Shown here: piece by piece, positions 61,392 to 64,000 of the stretch | How positions within the stretch are numbered: the first letter of the stretch is position 1 | How the letters are laid out: every line of letters starts with the position of its first letter | From: Embleya hyalina | Lineage (GTDB): Bacteria > Actinomycetota > Actinomycetes > Streptomycetales > Streptomycetaceae | Direction: 5' to 3' | DNA: 64,000 nt | Assembly: GCF_003967355.1 (NCBI RefSeq) | Contig: NZ_BIFH01000022.1 | Coordinates: 1 to 64,000, forward strand | Translations under genes and position numbers: made by a program | The notes under the pieces: generated by a model | What the model saw: only the letters and a program-made list of their open reading frames with translations | What the model was told of the DNA's origin: nothing | Database searches by the model: none

Positions 61392-62204
61392 TCAGGCCGC
61401 CCCCGGGTGAGTGGTGTCGCCGTATGTGCGCATCCATTCCAGACTGCCGGCGAATATCTCCTCGGCGTCGTGGTCGATCGTGGCGATGTGGAAGCTGTCG
61501 TCCAGGACGTGTTCCCGAAGTTCGGCGTTGCGCAATCCCGCACGGATGAGTTCGGCGGAGCGTCCGTCGACGACGTGGTCGACTCGGCTGCGGTACAGCA
61601 GCGTCGGCGCGACGACGCGGGGCAGTTCATCGCGGACGGTGCGCCACAGTCGTGTCAGCTGGTACGCGGCGCGCACCGGCACCTTGTCGTATCCGGTGGT
61701 CCGGGCGCCCGGCTTCTTGACGTCGCCGCCGATGCCGTGGCTGGTTCGTTTGATCCGGGCGATCGCCGGCACGCGGTTCAACAGCCTGGGGCCCAAACTG
61801 CGGGTTCCCACCGAAGGGTTGACGAGCACCACGCCCGTCACGGCGTCGGGATGGGTGGCCGCGAGATGGAGGGCGAGCGCACCGCCCATCGAGAATCCGC
61901 ACACGAAGACCCGATCGCATCGCCCACGCAGGTCGGCGAACGCCGCTTCCACACCCTGGTACCAGTCCGACCAGCGTGTGGCCTCCAGGTCCTCCCATCG
62001 CGTCCCGTGTCCTCGCAACAACGGCAGTTCCACGGAGTGCCCCGCGCTCGCCAGGTGCTCCGCCCACGGCCGCAGATTGATCGGGGTCCCGGCGAACCCG
62101 TGCGCCATCACGACCCCCGTTCGCCCGCCGCGTACGGCGAACGGGGCCGAGCCCGCCGCCAGGGCGTCTCGGATCGTGTCTCGTCGATCGCTCGAATCAT
62201 GCAC
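61392..62204 (-). CDS. Carboxylesterase/monoacylglycerol-lipase-type hydrolase
   Basis: A 270-residue alpha/beta hydrolase. The oxyanion motif HGFAGTPINLRPWAEHLA (about 35-52), GHGTRWEDLEATRWSDWY (about 65-82) and nucleophile S105 in GFSMGG match the Est30/monoglyceride lipase group. The Asp is in YRSRVDHVVD and the His in LDDSFHIATIDHD. It is the intact member of a family with a truncated copy at 33275 and a deleted one at 52380. The GTG at 62204 is chosen because the truncated copy starts at the same codon; a GTG at 62213 is the alternative. A shared upstream element lies 34 bp before the start. Confidence 0.88.
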   Translation of the reverse strand: MHDSSDRRDTIRDALAAGSAPFAVRGGRTGVVMAHGFAGTPINLRPWAEHLASAGHSVELPLLRGHGTRWEDLEATRWSDWYQGVEAAFADLRGRCDRVFVCGFSMGGALALHLAATHPDAVTGVVLVNPSVGTRSLGPRLLNRVPAIARIKRTSHGIGGDVKKPGARTTGYDKVPVRAAYQLTRLWRTVRDELPRVVAPTLLYRSRVDHVVDGRSAELIRAGLRNAELREHVLDDSFHIATIDHDAEEIFAGSLEWMRTYGDTTHPGAA

Positions 62205-62238
62205 CGGCACCACGTTTTCGTCTGTGCGCCCGAGGCGG

Positions 62239-62254
62239 CAAGGACAAAGGCGAC
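62239..62254 (-). promoter_or_regulatory. Shared upstream element, intact hydrolase
   Basis: Read on the minus strand, GTCGCCTTTGTCCTTG, 34 bp before the hydrolase GTG, the same distance as in the truncated copy. Confidence 0.5.
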
Positions 62255-62298
62255 GGCCTCGACGACACAGCGAGGATCCGACCCGATCGTGGTCGGGT

Positions 62299-63087
62299 TC
62301 AGCCGCGGGCGAAGGACATCTCCCATGGGGCCTGCGGGAGTACCTCTCCCGTCTCCAGGAGCGATTTGAGGTTGGCGAGTACGGCCGGCCAGCCCTGCGA
62401 GATACCGCCGAGCATCTCGGCGTTGGGCAGGTTCTCGTGGGTCACGGTCAGGCGCACGATGTCCTCGTGCGGCTCGACGAGGAAGGTGACGACGGACGGC
62501 TCCCGCGCGGCGTCGGGGTTGTCCTCGAAGGTGACGACCAGGCGCGTGGGCGGTTCGGTGGCGATCACACGGCCGACGACGTCGACGGCGCCCGAGCCGT
62601 CGACGCGGCGATGCTCCCAGGTGGAGCCGGGTTGCCAGTCGGAGACGTTGGCGTGTCCCCAGTAGCGCGCCGTCAGGTCCGCGTCGGTCAGCGCCCGCCA
62701 CACCTGCTCGGCGCCGGCTTTGATGTAGGTGACGTAGACGTAGTTCGGTACGACCTCGGGGGTGGGGGTGTCGGTCATGGCGTATTCCTCCGCCTGCTTC
62801 TTGATGGCGTCGATCGTCTCTAGACGGGGTCGGTCGAATCCGGAGATCCAGCGTTCCTCGATCTCGTGGATCGGTGCCGGATTGAGGTAGTGCAGCCGCT
62901 CCCGCCCGCGTCGTACGACGGTGACGAGGTTGGCCCGCTCGAGGATGTCCAGGTGCTGGGTCGCCGATTGGCGGGCCATCGCCAGGTGCTCGCACAACTC
63001 GCGCAGCGTCCGACCGTTGTGCGCGTGCAGACGGTCGAGCAGGAGTCGGCGGGTGGGGTCGGCCAGCGCTTTGAACACCGAGTCCAT
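62299..63087 (-). CDS. ArsR-AHSA1 (SRPBCC) fusion regulator
   Basis: A 262-residue fusion. Residues ~1-100 are an ArsR-type winged HTH (VFKALADPTRRLLLDRL, then LCEHLAMARQSATQHLDILE as recognition helix, and a wing with RRGRERLHYL). Residues ~115-260 are an AHSA1/SRPBCC domain (KAGAEQVWRALTDADLTARY, DVVGRVIATEPPTRLVVTFE, GWPAVLANLKSLLETG), a fold that binds hydrophobic ligands. The two are usually separate adjacent genes; here an internal Met marks the old start of the second. Start at 63087 puts the operator 30 bp upstream. Confidence 0.88.
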   Translation of the reverse strand: MDSVFKALADPTRRLLLDRLHAHNGRTLRELCEHLAMARQSATQHLDILERANLVTVVRRGRERLHYLNPAPIHEIEERWISGFDRPRLETIDAIKKQAEEYAMTDTPTPEVVPNYVYVTYIKAGAEQVWRALTDADLTARYWGHANVSDWQPGSTWEHRRVDGSGAVDVVGRVIATEPPTRLVVTFEDNPDAAREPSVVTFLVEPHEDIVRLTVTHENLPNAEMLGGISQGWPAVLANLKSLLETGEVLPQAPWEMSFARG

Positions 63088-63117
63088 CGTGTGTGCTTCC
63101 AAACTCACCCCTCGATT

Positions 63118-63137
63118 ATGCAGGTGATTACCTGCAT
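63118..63137 (-). promoter_or_regulatory. Likely ArsR operator
   Basis: ATGCAGGT at 63118-63125 is inverted at 63130-63137 (ACCTGCAT), with spacer GATT. It lies 30 bp upstream of the ArsR-AHSA1 start, the usual place for autoregulation. Confidence 0.8.
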
Positions 63138-63194
63138 ATTGCAATCCGGGAAAGCCGGGCACGCACACCACGACTCGGCGATCGCCTCGCTCGC

Positions 63195-64000
63195 CTACGC
63201 CGTCGCCGCCTCGACGATCATCTTCCCGACGTTGCCGCCGCGCAGCATGGACTCGAACGCCGCCACGATCCGTTCGAAGCCCACGACGATCGTCTCGTCC
63301 GACACCAGGCTCCTGTCGGCCAGGCGCGGCGCCGCGAACGCGTACAGCTCCTCGCGGGCGTCCGTGTGGTCGCGGACCAGGAATCCCTCCATGCGCAGGC
63401 TCTTCTCCACGAAGTCCGCGTGGTCGAAGCGCACGGGCGGGGTGTCCGGGCGGTTGTACTGGCTGATCGTGCCGACCCGGACGATGCGGCCCCGGTCGCG
63501 CAGGGCGCCGACCGCGGCTTCGAGGTGGTCGCCGCCGACGTTGTCGACGAACATGTCGATCCCGTCCGGGGCGGCCCGCGCGAGCAGGTCCGCGACCGCG
63601 CCCCGCCGGTAGTCGAAGGCCGCGTCGTAGCCGACCCGTTCGGTCAGGTACGCCGCCTTGGCCGCCGATCCCGTGCTGCCCACCAACAGCCCGACGCCCA
63701 TCAGGCGCGCGAACCGGCCGACGGCGGTGCCGACGCCGCCCGCCGCACCGGACACGAACAGGCTCTCGCCGCCGCGCAGTGGCGCGATACGGGTGAGGGC
63801 GACGTAGGCGGTCAGTCCCGTCCCGCCGAGCAGGCCCAGGTGCGCGGACAGGGGTACGCCCGGCAGGTCCGGGAGCACCTGTGTCTCGTCGGGGGCGACC
63901 ACCGCGTGCGTACGCCAGCCCCGGCGGTGGAAGACCACGGCCCCCTCGGGCAGCGCCGGATCGCGCGAGGCGACGACCCGGCCGAGCGTACGGCCTTCCA
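63195..64000 (-). CDS. MDR-family NADP-dependent oxidoreductase (partial)
   Basis: The 3' 268 codons of a medium-chain oxidoreductase; the 5' end lies beyond the window. LFVSGAAGGVGTAVGRFARL is the NADPH-binding loop, and GIDMFVDNVGGDHLEAAVGA followed by GRIVRVGTISQYN match the curcumin-reductase/leukotriene B4 12-hydroxydehydrogenase-like branch. It likely reduces alpha,beta-unsaturated ketones. It is on the same strand as the ArsR-AHSA1 gene, upstream of it, and ends just before its operator. Confidence 0.9.
   Translation of the reverse strand, partial: EGRTLGRVVASRDPALPEGAVVFHRRGWRTHAVVAPDETQVLPDLPGVPLSAHLGLLGGTGLTAYVALTRIAPLRGGESLFVSGAAGGVGTAVGRFARLMGVGLLVGSTGSAAKAAYLTERVGYDAAFDYRRGAVADLLARAAPDGIDMFVDNVGGDHLEAAVGALRDRGRIVRVGTISQYNRPDTPPVRFDHADFVEKSLRMEGFLVRDHTDAREELYAFAAPRLADRSLVSDETIVVGFERIVAAFESMLRGGNVGKMIVEAATA

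Overview
The window is GC-rich and densely coded, with many GTG starts, frequent ATGA/GTGA start-stop overlaps, a WhiB-like gene, two SigE-type sigma factors, two large XRE/MmyB-type regulators and many secreted proteins. This points to a filamentous actinomycete, probably Streptomycetaceae; that is inference from gene families and base composition, since no rRNA or tRNA is visible. It reads as accessory chromosome: regulators, secreted enzymes and short metabolic operons separated by broken genes and old mobile-element remnants. No CRISPR array, intact insertion sequence, tRNA or replication origin was found.

Layout. 0.3-7 kb: small membrane protein, LysR regulator, IS5-like remnant, glycosyltransferase, DUF1266 protein, lipoprotein and a truncated PucR-type regulator. 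7.7-12.6 kb: the best-organised unit, a GntR regulator with a perfect 24-bp palindrome at its start, then an NCS1 permease, cupin, RidA, FAH-family enzyme and TauE-type exporter, the last four junctions overlapping or nearly so. 12.9-18.7 kb: a secreted penicillin-binding/beta-lactamase-fold serine hydrolase, a SigE-type sigma factor with its membrane partner, and a large subtilase. 19-24.8 kb: HEAT-repeat protein, polytopic membrane protein, a second sigma/membrane-protein pair and a WhiB-like protein. 25-28.6 kb: a stretch of broken genes (surface protein, oxidoreductase fragment, WD40 protein with three frameshifts).

29-37.9 kb: oxidoreductase and TetR with two operators, a second serine hydrolase, a lipoprotein, a truncated alpha/beta hydrolase fused at a rearrangement junction to a doubly truncated AfsR/LuxR-type ATPase remnant that carries ten perfect CGGGGTA repeats, then NmrA-like/MerR genes. 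38-43.5 kb: oxidoreductase and a complete iron-siderophore ABC importer with an iron box. 44-48.9 kb: two XRE regulators, dienelactone hydrolase plus carboxymuconolactone-decarboxylase-like protein, acetyltransferase and SnoaL-like protein. 49-55.7 kb: a frameshifted secreted protein, AraC and metallo-beta-lactamase-fold pair, rhodanese with two operators, EamA transporter. 56.3-58.5 kb: carbonic anhydrase and SulP transporter operon. 58.8-64 kb: secreted Trp-rich protein, lipoprotein, unknown protein, alpha/beta hydrolase, ArsR-AHSA1 fusion and a partial MDR oxidoreductase.

A recurring theme is paralogy inside the window: lipoprotein (32 and 60 kb), alpha/beta hydrolase (intact at 62 kb, truncated at 33 kb, deleted at 52 kb), Trp-rich secreted protein (49 and 59 kb), serine hydrolase (13 and 31 kb), oxidoreductase (38 kb intact, 26 kb remnant) and sigma/membrane-partner modules (14 and 23 kb). 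In most pairs one copy is intact and the other damaged. Both lipoprotein genes and both hydrolase copies share an upstream element around CGCCTTTGTCC, which suggests common control. The number of single-base frameshifts is high enough that read error should be excluded before calling every one of them decay.
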